From assembly GCF_018860705.1 (NCBI RefSeq), contig NZ_JAHKQA010000050.1, positions 1 through 32,822 of the forward strand: a DNA stretch of 32,822 nucleotides. The letters are read 5' to 3'. The position numbers and the translations under genes are program-made. The DNA is from Citreicella sp. C3M06. Its GTDB lineage: Bacteria; Pseudomonadota; Alphaproteobacteria; Rhodobacterales; Rhodobacteraceae. This document shows positions 24,101-31,905 of the stretch, one piece after another (the first letter of the stretch is position 1; each line of letters opens with the position of its first letter). Below the pieces are notes generated by a model. It saw only the letters and a program-made list of their open reading frames with translations, did not search any database and was not told the DNA's origin.

Positions 24101-26014
24101 ATGCGGCCGGACGCTGAAAGTGAAGCCATCGGGACGCTGCTGCTTGAACGCGGCGCCCTGACGGCGGAACAGCTCGACGAGGCCGAAGAGCTCGCCGAGA
24201 AATGGAACCTGTCCTTGGTGCAGGTTCTACTGTCGCGTCGATGGCTGACCACGCATGAGCTGTACGCGCAGATCGCCACCTATCACGATCTGCCGCTGGT
24301 CGATCTGATGAGCGATCCGCCCGACAACGATCTGGTGCGGCGCCATGATCCGGCGGTGATGAACCGGTTCACCACGATCCCGATCCGCGAAAGCGGTGGA
24401 ACCGTGACCGTGGCGACCTCGCGCCCCGGTCCGGCCATGCTGTTGCACATCCGCGAAATCTATGGGCCGAAGACGCAGATCGTCGTGGCATCGCACCTTC
24501 AGATCTCGGCCGCATTGCAACAGGCCTTCCGCGAACAGCATTCGCACGAAGCGGTCTATGCGCTGGCCGAACTTGACCCGGATATGTCGGCGCAGCAGGT
24601 GGTGACGCCGCCGCAGGTCATGGTCATCTATATCCTTGTGTCGATCTTTCTGCTGGGCATGGCGTTCGCGCCGGTGACCACGCTGATCACGCTGAACGTC
24701 TTCCTGACGATCTTTTACACCGGCAATTTCCTGTTCAAGGGCGTGCTGGTCTGGGTCGGCGGCGCTGCGCAGGAAACCTCGTCGCGCGCCATCGCGGCAG
24801 AGGCGCAGCTTCTGCGTGACGAGGATCTGCCGGTCTACACGGTGCTTGTGCCGATGTTCCGCGAACCCGAGGTGCTGCCGATCCTTGCGCAGGCGCTGCG
24901 GAACCTGAATTACCCGCTGGCCAAGCTAGACATCAAAATCGTGCTGGAAGAAGGTGACCACGACACCATCGAGGCCGCGCAGAAACTTGATCTTGAAGGC
25001 GTGTTCGAGATCGTGCGCGTTCCCGCCTCGCATCCTCAGACCAAGCCCAAGGCCTGCAACTTCGCGCTGCGCTATGCCCACGGCGACCTGCTGGTGATCT
25101 TCGATGCGGAAGACAAGCCAGAGCCGGACCAGCTGCGCAAGGTGGTGGCCGCCTTCAACCAGTCCTCGCCCAACACCGCCTGCATCCAATGCCGCCTGAA
25201 CTACTACAACGCGCGCGAGAACTGGCTGACGCGGATGTTCACGCTGGATTATTCGCTGTGGTTCGACCTGATGCTGCCGGGGCTGGAAAAGATGGGCGTG
25301 CCGATCCCGCTGGGTGGAACCTCGAACCACTTCCGTATGGACGTGCTGCGCGACCTGAACGCGTGGGACCCGTTCAACGTGACCGAGGACGCCGATCTGG
25401 GCATTCGCCTGACCCAGAAAGGCTACCGCGTCGGGGTGATCGACAGCACCACCTATGAAGAGGCGAACGTGTCGATCCCCAACTGGATCCGGCAACGCTC
25501 GCGCTGGATCAAGGGGTACATGCAGACCTTCCTCGTGCATTCGCGCCGCCCGCTGCACCTGTGGCGATCGGTCGGGGCGGCGGGGGTGTTCGGCTTCGTG
25601 TTCTTCATCGGCGGCACGGTGCTGTCAGGGCTGCTGAACCCGCTGTTCTGGGCGATTTTCGGTGGCTGGATGCTCTTTGGCTCTGACGTGATCGAACCCT
25701 ACTTCCCTCTGCCCGTGCTGTATCTGTCGTTGATCAACCTGCTGGTGGGCAACGGTCTGCTGATCTACCTGACGATGGTTGCCCCCTTCCGGCGGCGCTG
25801 GACCGACCTTGCGCCATGGGGCGTGACGGTGATCGGGTACTGGGTGCTGATGACCGTGGCGGCCTACAAGGCGCTGTGGCAGCTGATCTCGAACCCATTC
25901 TACTGGGAAAAGACCCAGCACGGCCTGTCCAAGCACACCGCGAGCGAATTGGCCGACGCCGAAAGTGAAAGCCTTGGACCCGAGCCTGCCGCCACGAAGG
26001 AGGCCAGCCTATGA
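24101..26014 (+). CDS. membrane GT2 polysaccharide synthase with N-terminal MshEN-like domain
   Basis: 637 residues. Residues about 5-150 resemble the MshEN (type II secretion E N-terminal) fold: IGTLLLERGALTAEQLDEAE, then a second repeat LVQVLLSRRWLTTHELYAQI and LPLVDL. Two membrane helices (about 167-215) lead into a processive GT2 domain with FDAEDKPEP (DxD-like), TEDADLG (catalytic Asp) and QRSRW (about 465-469, the Q-x-x-R-W of cellulose/chitin/hyaluronan-type synthases), then further C-terminal helices. MshEN domains in other proteins bind cyclic di-GMP, and here one would replace the PilZ domain of BcsA. The Arg of the usual RLG motif is missing (AIG) and the second LG is LV, so binding is uncertain. 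Its stop overlaps the next gene (ATGA). Confidence 0.85.
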   Translation: MRPDAESEAIGTLLLERGALTAEQLDEAEELAEKWNLSLVQVLLSRRWLTTHELYAQIATYHDLPLVDLMSDPPDNDLVRRHDPAVMNRFTTIPIRESGGTVTVATSRPGPAMLLHIREIYGPKTQIVVASHLQISAALQQAFREQHSHEAVYALAELDPDMSAQQVVTPPQVMVIYILVSIFLLGMAFAPVTTLITLNVFLTIFYTGNFLFKGVLVWVGGAAQETSSRAIAAEAQLLRDEDLPVYTVLVPMFREPEVLPILAQALRNLNYPLAKLDIKIVLEEGDHDTIEAAQKLDLEGVFEIVRVPASHPQTKPKACNFALRYAHGDLLVIFDAEDKPEPDQLRKVVAAFNQSSPNTACIQCRLNYYNARENWLTRMFTLDYSLWFDLMLPGLEKMGVPIPLGGTSNHFRMDVLRDLNAWDPFNVTEDADLGIRLTQKGYRVGVIDSTTYEEANVSIPNWIRQRSRWIKGYMQTFLVHSRRPLHLWRSVGAAGVFGFVFFIGGTVLSGLLNPLFWAIFGGWMLFGSDVIEPYFPLPVLYLSLINLLVGNGLLIYLTMVAPFRRRWTDLAPWGVTVIGYWVLMTVAAYKALWQLISNPFYWEKTQHGLSKHTASELADAESESLGPEPAATKEASL

Positions 26015-27420
26015 CCCGCACCGCCGGATGGCTTGCCGCGGCCGTGCCCCTGTTTGCCGCTTTGCTGCTGTGGCTCGGCTGGACCGAGGCGCACGGGTTC
26101 ACCTCCTCCGACGTAACCGAACTTTGGGCCAAGGCCATCGTCCAGATTGCCGGTTCCGAACAGTTCACCGCCTCGGATGCCTTCTATCCGCCGCTTCCCT
26201 ACGCGCTGACGCTGCTTTTGCAGGCCCTTCCCGGCCAGCACGGCGTCCCGGTGCCCTTTGTGCTGTCGGCCTTCGTCGGCACGGCGCTGCTGCTGCTGTG
26301 GTTCGCCAACCTGTGGCGCGTCGGCAGGTTCTCATGGGGCAGCAGCGTGGTGATCACGGCCCTTGTTGGGCTGAACCCGTATTTCCTGCGTGCCGTGGCC
26401 GACGGGCCAGAAACCATGCTGACCATTCTTGGCGCATGGGTTTTTGCGCGCGGGCTGGTGAACCTGCGCCTGACGGGCAACGCGCCGGACATGATGAAGG
26501 TCGCGGTCGGCCTGCTGATCGTCGCGCTGTCGGACAATTACGGGCTGATGATCAGCTTCGGCGCCCTGCCCTTTCTGATCGTCGCCGCGCGCCCAAGCCT
26601 GATCGCCACCTCTTCCACTGGCTATCTGTTCGCGATGTTCTACCCGGTGCTGGCGGCCATCGGATCGCTGTTCTTCGTCAGCATGATTTTCAACAGTGCG
26701 CTGGTGCCGCAGCTTCTGGAAACGCCGGCCTCGGTATCCGTGTCCGAGCATCTGCTGATCCTGTCCGGCATTGCCCCGCTCGCGATCATCGCCGCCTTGC
26801 GCAACATCAAGGTGACGCGCCTGCTGATGCCCATCGTTGCCGCAACGGCCACCGTCGCCGGAGCGTATGTTCTGAACATGTACCTGAACGTCGAAGGCGA
26901 TCCACTGATCGCCATCGCGCCGATGCTGGGCGTGGTGCTGGTGGGGATGCGGTTCTGGCCGCCGGTGCGGTTGCGTGAACCTGTGGTCATCGCGCTGCTG
27001 TGCCTCAGCCTGCTGCAATCCGTGGTGGTCATGCGGCACACCACCGTTGCGGAAACCCGCGACTGGGCGCAGGCGTCGCTTGGGCAGGTGATCGACGTTG
27101 CGGCCCCGACGCGCGCGGCGGCGGCCTTTGTCAGTGACAAGACCGACATCATGCTGGATGTGGAACGCAATGCCGGAATGGTCGTGGCCCTTGGCGATGT
27201 CAGCGGGCTGCTGATGGCCGGACAGCCCACCTATGACTGGGCGCTCGAAGGAGGACTGCCGCAGGCGCGCTACATTCTGGTTCCCCGCCCCGCAGAGGGC
27301 GCGCCGGTGACCGACCGCGTGCTGCGCCGCTTTCCGGAACTGAGCCGCAATCGCCTGTCCGGGTATAACGAGATATACGCCAACAGCCAGTGGCGTGTAT
27401 TCGAGAAGACAGGGTTTTAG
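26011..27420 (+). CDS. polytopic membrane protein, possible GT-C/GT39-like transferase
   Basis: 469 residues with roughly ten hydrophobic segments and a soluble C-terminal end. After the first helix come SSDVTELWAKA (D34, E37) and then FYPPLPYALTLL, reminiscent of the first loop and the H-P-P-L-x-Y block of GT-C enzymes such as PMT/ArnT-type transferases. I cannot confirm catalytic residues, so this is tentative. ATGA overlap with the synthase upstream indicates coupled translation and a shared pathway. It could decorate the polymer from a lipid-linked donor, or be a structural or export subunit. Confidence 0.5.
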   Translation: MTRTAGWLAAAVPLFAALLLWLGWTEAHGFTSSDVTELWAKAIVQIAGSEQFTASDAFYPPLPYALTLLLQALPGQHGVPVPFVLSAFVGTALLLLWFANLWRVGRFSWGSSVVITALVGLNPYFLRAVADGPETMLTILGAWVFARGLVNLRLTGNAPDMMKVAVGLLIVALSDNYGLMISFGALPFLIVAARPSLIATSSTGYLFAMFYPVLAAIGSLFFVSMIFNSALVPQLLETPASVSVSEHLLILSGIAPLAIIAALRNIKVTRLLMPIVAATATVAGAYVLNMYLNVEGDPLIAIAPMLGVVLVGMRFWPPVRLREPVVIALLCLSLLQSVVVMRHTTVAETRDWAQASLGQVIDVAAPTRAAAAFVSDKTDIMLDVERNAGMVVALGDVSGLLMAGQPTYDWALEGGLPQARYILVPRPAEGAPVTDRVLRRFPELSRNRLSGYNEIYANSQWRVFEKTGF

Positions 27421-27431
27421 AGGGTTAACAG

Positions 27432-28364
27432 ATGTCACATCGAATCATGTCCGTAGACGATTCCGAGACCGCGCAGGAATATATCCGCGCCGCGCTTCTC
27501 GATGTCGGCTACGAAGATGTCGTTTCCTTCCTGAACCCCCTCGACGCGTTCGAGGCCCTGACCTCGGGCGAGGTCAAGGCGGACCTGATCCTCGTGGACG
27601 TGATGATGCCGGGCATCGACGGGGTCGAATTCTGCGCCCGCATCCGGGGGATGGACGATTATGTCGACACCCCGATCATCATGCTGACCAGCCGCACGGA
27701 TATGGACACGCTCAACCACGCCTTTCTGGCCGGGGCCAGCGACTACCTGACCAAGCCGTTCCACCGGATCGAATTGCAAGCGCGGATGCGCAGCTGCCTG
27801 CGGCTGAAAGCCGAACTCGACCGCCGCCGCGCCGGATCGGGGCGCCGGCGGACCATCGGGGCCGAAGTCGCCGAGATGACCGAGGTGCTTAACAACAAGG
27901 CCGGGTTTCAGGCCGCGCTGCTCGCCATTCCGCCACGGCTGCATGCGCAGCTAGGGCTGACAGTGTTTCGCATCACCGGCCTGCCGGCCAACGCCGACCG
28001 CACGTCTGATGAATCCTCCGCGATCTATCGCAGCATTGCCCGCCTGCTGGGCACCGTGCCCTTGCCGGCGCGGAACATCTTCTGCCACTGGGACAAGGAC
28101 CTGTTCTGCCTTGCCAGTCCCGACGCCACCGAAGAATCCCTGCGCGAAACCGCGCAGGCCTTTATCGCCGCCGTCGCGGATGCGCGGCTACATTGCCGCG
28201 AAAGCTGGACCAAGCAGCCTCTGGGGCTGAACGCCACGCTGGTGATGCCGCGCAACCAGCCCCCCGCGTCCGGGCTTGGTCAGGCGATCGCCGCCGCCGA
28301 ACGGCTGGACGAGATGACCGGCGCGGGCATTCAGGTCGTGCCCGCCGCGCAGGGCGGTCTCTGA
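27432..28364 (+). CDS. response regulator with degenerate GGDEF domain
   Basis: 310 residues. The N-terminal receiver is complete: acidic pair D9/D10, phospho-acceptor D56 in LILVDVMMPG, T86 and K108 in YLTKPF. Residues about 150-305 have the layout of a GGDEF domain (LNNKAGFQAAL near the start, LTVFRI strand, ATLVMP and AIAAAERLDEMTGAGIQVV at the end). The active-site motif that should read GGDEF is DKDLF (221-225), and the metal-binding Asp region is also changed. It is therefore unlikely to make cyclic di-GMP and may instead bind a nucleotide or partner. It starts 11 bases after the membrane protein gene, with GAGGGTT as a modest ribosome site. Confidence 0.8.
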   Translation: MSHRIMSVDDSETAQEYIRAALLDVGYEDVVSFLNPLDAFEALTSGEVKADLILVDVMMPGIDGVEFCARIRGMDDYVDTPIIMLTSRTDMDTLNHAFLAGASDYLTKPFHRIELQARMRSCLRLKAELDRRRAGSGRRRTIGAEVAEMTEVLNNKAGFQAALLAIPPRLHAQLGLTVFRITGLPANADRTSDESSAIYRSIARLLGTVPLPARNIFCHWDKDLFCLASPDATEESLRETAQAFIAAVADARLHCRESWTKQPLGLNATLVMPRNQPPASGLGQAIAAAERLDEMTGAGIQVVPAAQGGL

Positions 28365-28366
28365 TC

Positions 28367-30364
28367 GTGTCACGCCCCGATTTCTTCCCCGAGGTAGAAC
28401 GCGTCGACGGAACCCGCTCGAAAACGAAGTTCCGGCTGCTGACCGCCCTCGTCGCACTGGTGTTCATCTTCGATCTCGTGCTGCTTGCAGTGGCAGATCA
28501 TCGCCGATCCGAGGCCCGCGCCCAACAACAGCTGCGGCATTTCGCAGAGCTTTTCGAACAGTCCCTTGACGCCTCCCTGGCGGTCGCCAACCTTGAAATG
28601 TGGGCGATGATCGACGACATTTCCTACGTTCCGCTGCGCAACAAGCAGTACATCGAGCAAAGCTACGGTCGCCGGATGCGCCGCGCGATGCTTGAGATCG
28701 AACAGATCGACAGCCTCGTCCTGCTGTCTACCGACGGCACGGTGATGTGGTCCACCGCCGAGGGGCTGTTGGGGATGAACCTTGCCGACCGGGCCTATTT
28801 TGCCAACGCCATCACCCTGTCGCGCGGCGAGTACACGGTCGGATCGCCCATCACCTCGCGCGCGAACAGCCGCCATCTGACCCCGATTGCATGGCCTGTC
28901 ATCAGCCGGTCGGGCGAGCTTCGCGGTGTCGTCGCATCGTCGCTTGGCGCGGAGTACTTCGGCAAGCTTTTGTCGCTGCAAGATGTCGGCGACGATATGA
29001 TCGTGCGGCTCGTCACCGCCGATGGGGCGTCCGCCTTTGCCATCGGACCCGAAGAGGCGATCGACACATCACAGCTGATGACCGCCACCCGCCCCCTGCC
29101 CGAAGTCGGGCTTCGGATCGAAGTCAGCCGCACCCGCAAGGCGGTCATGCGCACCTTTTGGGAACGGACCATCATCTTTGGCCTCATCACGTCGGCGCTG
29201 TCCGTGATCGTGCTGGTGTCGGTCCTTCGGACGCGGGCGCAATCGGTCAAGCTCGCCTCCGCGCTCAAGCAGTCCGAGCTGGACCGGATGAAGATTCAGG
29301 CCACCCAACGGGAATTCGACGCCATTTTCGAGAACGTTGGCGATGGCATCGTGGTGTTCGACGATCTTGGCACTTTGCACCGGTCCAACCTTGCCGCGCG
29401 CCAGTTCCTCAATGCCAAGGATGACGAATCCGCCGTGAACTGCCTGCGCAACCGGCTTCCTTTGCTGACGGAAATTCCCAAGGAAACGGCGGTTATCCCG
29501 CTATCCCTGCCGCAAACCGGCTGTGCCGAAACGCCCCAGACCATGCAATGCCGGGTGATGAAGCTTCAGCTGTATGGCGCCGAAATCGCCTATTGCGTGC
29601 TCGAAGACATCTCTGCCCAAGAACGCCTGAGCGAAACCCGCATGTCCTTCATCACATCGGTGAACCATGAACTGCGCACCCCGCTGACCTCGCTGTCGGG
29701 CGCGCTGGATCTGCTCAGGGACCGCTTTGGCGCCGAGCTGCCGGCGGGCGCGTCAAAGCTGGTCAGCATGGCCACGCGCAACGCGGACCGGCTGCTGGTG
29801 CTGGTCAACGACATCCTGACGCTTCAGGCCATCGACCAGAATCAACTGTTGATCAGCCTAGAGCCCATCCGCGTGTCCGATGCGCTGTGCGACGCCGTGC
29901 AGACCAATGCCGGCTACGGGCTTGGCCGCAACGTGACGATCGCCGCAGACCCGCTGCCCGACGGCGAAGATGCCATCGTGATGCTCGACCCGATCCGGCT
30001 GCAACAGATCCTGTCGAACCTCGTCTCGAACGCCATCAAGTATTCCCCGCAGGGATCGCAGGTGCGGATTGGCGCCGAGCTTTTGCCGGACAGCGTGCGG
30101 TTCTACGTGACCGACCGCGGCCCCGGCATTCCCTCCGACGCGCTCGGCCGGCTTTTTGAACGGTTCGGCAAACCCATCCACGGGCGCGACCTACAGGCCA
30201 GCGGCACCGGGCTGGGCCTTGCGATCACCCGCGAACTGGTCCAGCGTCAGGGGGGTGAAATCTCGGTCACCAGCCGTTCGCAATTCGACGGCGCGCAAGA
30301 CACCGGTACGACATTCCACATCCGTTTTCCGCGCCACACCAAAGACACGGGTCACACGACATGA
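28367..30364 (+). CDS. membrane sensor histidine kinase with periplasmic sensor and PAS
   Basis: 665 residues from a GTG at 28367, two bases after the preceding stop; the open frame further upstream lies inside the previous gene. Layout: TM1 (about 23-43), a periplasmic Cache-like sensor (about 45-262) containing DGTVMWSTAEGLLGMNLADR (142-161), TM2 (about 266-287), a short coiled linker, a PAS domain (from EFDAIFENVGDGIVVFDDLG, about 316), a HisKA domain with the phosphorylated H434 in NHELRTPL, and a HATPase domain with NLVSNAIKYS (N box), DRGPGIP and GTGLGLAI. There is no attached receiver, so it is not a hybrid kinase. The stop overlaps the next regulator gene (ATGA). A Cache sensor suggests response to a small extracellular ligand. 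Confidence 0.9.
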   Translation: MSRPDFFPEVERVDGTRSKTKFRLLTALVALVFIFDLVLLAVADHRRSEARAQQQLRHFAELFEQSLDASLAVANLEMWAMIDDISYVPLRNKQYIEQSYGRRMRRAMLEIEQIDSLVLLSTDGTVMWSTAEGLLGMNLADRAYFANAITLSRGEYTVGSPITSRANSRHLTPIAWPVISRSGELRGVVASSLGAEYFGKLLSLQDVGDDMIVRLVTADGASAFAIGPEEAIDTSQLMTATRPLPEVGLRIEVSRTRKAVMRTFWERTIIFGLITSALSVIVLVSVLRTRAQSVKLASALKQSELDRMKIQATQREFDAIFENVGDGIVVFDDLGTLHRSNLAARQFLNAKDDESAVNCLRNRLPLLTEIPKETAVIPLSLPQTGCAETPQTMQCRVMKLQLYGAEIAYCVLEDISAQERLSETRMSFITSVNHELRTPLTSLSGALDLLRDRFGAELPAGASKLVSMATRNADRLLVLVNDILTLQAIDQNQLLISLEPIRVSDALCDAVQTNAGYGLGRNVTIAADPLPDGEDAIVMLDPIRLQQILSNLVSNAIKYSPQGSQVRIGAELLPDSVRFYVTDRGPGIPSDALGRLFERFGKPIHGRDLQASGTGLGLAITRELVQRQGGEISVTSRSQFDGAQDTGTTFHIRFPRHTKDTGHTT

Positions 30365-30720
30365 AAGTGCTGTTTGTCGACGACGAGGCTGACATCCGCG
30401 AGCTGATCGAAATCGCGATCATGATCGAGGACGACATCGAGGCAACCTTCGCTGGCTCCGGCTCCGAGGCGCTTGCCCTTCTGGAAACGCAGGTCTTCGA
30501 CGTGATGCTTCTGGATGTGATGATGCCGCCGCCCGACGGGCTTCACGTGCTGCGCGCCGCTCGCGCCAATCCCGATCAGGACACCGCGAAGATCGTCATG
30601 TGTACCGCCCGCACGTCGCCCGAATCCGAGGCAGAGTTTCGCGGCCTTGGAGCAGACCACGTGTTGCACAAGCCCTTTAAGCCCCTGAAACTGGCGGATT
30701 ACATCCGCTCCATCGCCTGA
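30361..30720 (+). CDS. single-domain response regulator (CheY-like)
   Basis: 119 residues, a lone receiver. Conserved residues are D7/D8 in FVDDEAD, phospho-acceptor D52 in MLLDVMMP, T82 in MCTAR and K104 in LHKPF. There is no output domain, so it acts by protein contact or as a relay intermediate between the histidine kinase (whose stop it overlaps) and the HPt protein at the front of the operon. Start ATG 30361 is set by the overlap. Confidence 0.92.
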   Translation: MKVLFVDDEADIRELIEIAIMIEDDIEATFAGSGSEALALLETQVFDVMLLDVMMPPPDGLHVLRAARANPDQDTAKIVMCTARTSPESEAEFRGLGADHVLHKPFKPLKLADYIRSIA

Positions 30721-30747
30721 TTGTCCCTCCAGCGCCGGACCAAACAG

Positions 30748-31467
30748 ATGTCTCATTCCCTGCTTCGATCCGGCTTCGTGCCCGCTGCGCCCGCCGCCGC
30801 CCGTTCGATTGCCCATCCGATTGCCCTGTCGCTTGCCCTCGCCCTGCCCGGCTCCGGGGCGGCGGCCAACGCATGGCAGCGCGAGCCGGGCACTTCGTTC
30901 CTGTCGTTCTCGGTGCAATCCACCGTCAACGGTGTGGATTTCGGGGAATATGCCTCGCTATATTACGAATACGGGCTGACCGATGGGCTGACGCTGGGGC
31001 TTGATGCAGGGCGCAACCTTGTCAGCAGCGACAGCTCCGCGATCTTCTTTGTGCAGACACCGCTGTTCACCTCGGGAGCCAACCTTTTTGCGTTCGATCT
31101 GGGGATCGGCGTGGCGGATGTCGCTTCTGAACGCCGTGCCGCCCTGCGCCCCGGCCTCGCCTGGGGGCGGCCCTACACCGCGCCGTGGGGCAACGGCTGG
31201 ATGGGCGTGGATGCGACCTATGCGTTCTATGATGGCGGCGAAGCTCTGGGCAAGGTCGATGCCACTTTCGGGGTCAATCACGCCAGCGGATCGCTCAGCC
31301 TCGCACAACTGCAATTCGCCGCGCCCTCTGGTGGCGATGCCACCTTTGGCCTTGCCCCGTCCCACGTCATGAAGATTTCCGACAACAGCTTCATCGAGCT
31401 GGGCGCGCTGTACGAATTCCGCAACGGCGTCACGGCCATCAAGCTTGGCATCTGGACGACCTTCTAA
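30748..31467 (+). CDS. small outer-membrane beta-barrel protein
   Basis: 239 residues from the ATG at 30748 (a TTG at 30721 would give 248; neither has a strong ribosome site). A signal-peptide-like hydrophobic stretch (IALSLALALPGSGAAANA) is followed by alternating beta-strand sequence rich in aromatic residues (YASLYYEYGLTDGLTLGLD, ATYAFYDGG), and the protein ends in WTTF, a C-terminal aromatic as expected for Bam-assembled barrels. No TPR repeats are present, unlike BcsC. As the last gene of the operon it is a candidate exit pore or sensor-linked barrel for the polymer (inference). Confidence 0.7.
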   Translation: MSHSLLRSGFVPAAPAAARSIAHPIALSLALALPGSGAAANAWQREPGTSFLSFSVQSTVNGVDFGEYASLYYEYGLTDGLTLGLDAGRNLVSSDSSAIFFVQTPLFTSGANLFAFDLGIGVADVASERRAALRPGLAWGRPYTAPWGNGWMGVDATYAFYDGGEALGKVDATFGVNHASGSLSLAQLQFAAPSGGDATFGLAPSHVMKISDNSFIELGALYEFRNGVTAIKLGIWTTF

Positions 31468-31539
31468 GACTTGCCTGTTGCTTTCCACCCAGAAGTGGCC
31501 CGGGTCGCGGCATAATTTCCATTGAGAATGGACCCACGT

Positions 31540-31905
31540 GGCCCTTCCACTCGGTCGCCCGAAGCCGGACGGGTTTACCGGGATTGTCGATCAGTGGCTA
31601 TCGTAGGATCGGGACCGCCCTCCAAAGCAGCGTCATGCGGCCAAGCGGATCTTTGTGCGGCTCTGTGACAAGCACGGCTATGCGGGCGGTTACCCCATTA
31701 TCAAGGACTAGGTGTGGCAACACGCTCAACGGCATCGGGAAGTGTTCATTGCCCTGACGCACACGCCGGGGCATGCCCAGGCCGACTTTGGCGAAGCGGT
31801 CGTGGTGATCGGAAGCGATGAACAGAAGGCCTATGCCTAACCCGCATGCCGATGCCTGCTATGACCGGGTTTATCCGGCGGCGACGGCGCAAGCCGGGAT
31901 GGCCT
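31540..31905 (+). pseudogene. IS21-family IstA transposase remnant
   Basis: A decayed fragment of an IS21 IstA protein. Readable blocks include RPKPDGFTGIVDQWL-stop, PPKQRHAAKRIFVRLCDKHG, YAGGYPIIKD-stop, REVFIALTHTPGHAQADFGE and, in another frame, PHADACYDRVYPAATAQAG. The order and motifs (QADFGE core Asp region) are those of IstA, but stops and a frameshift kill it. No IstB follows; instead the sequence passes straight into IS256 sequence. Confidence 0.8.

Noticed and set aside
28193-28366. Upstream extension of the histidine kinase frame into the previous gene
   Set aside because: The extension overlaps the GGDEF-like domain of the preceding gene and adds low-complexity Arg/Ala sequence; GTG 28367 fits the gene spacing and places TM1 normally.
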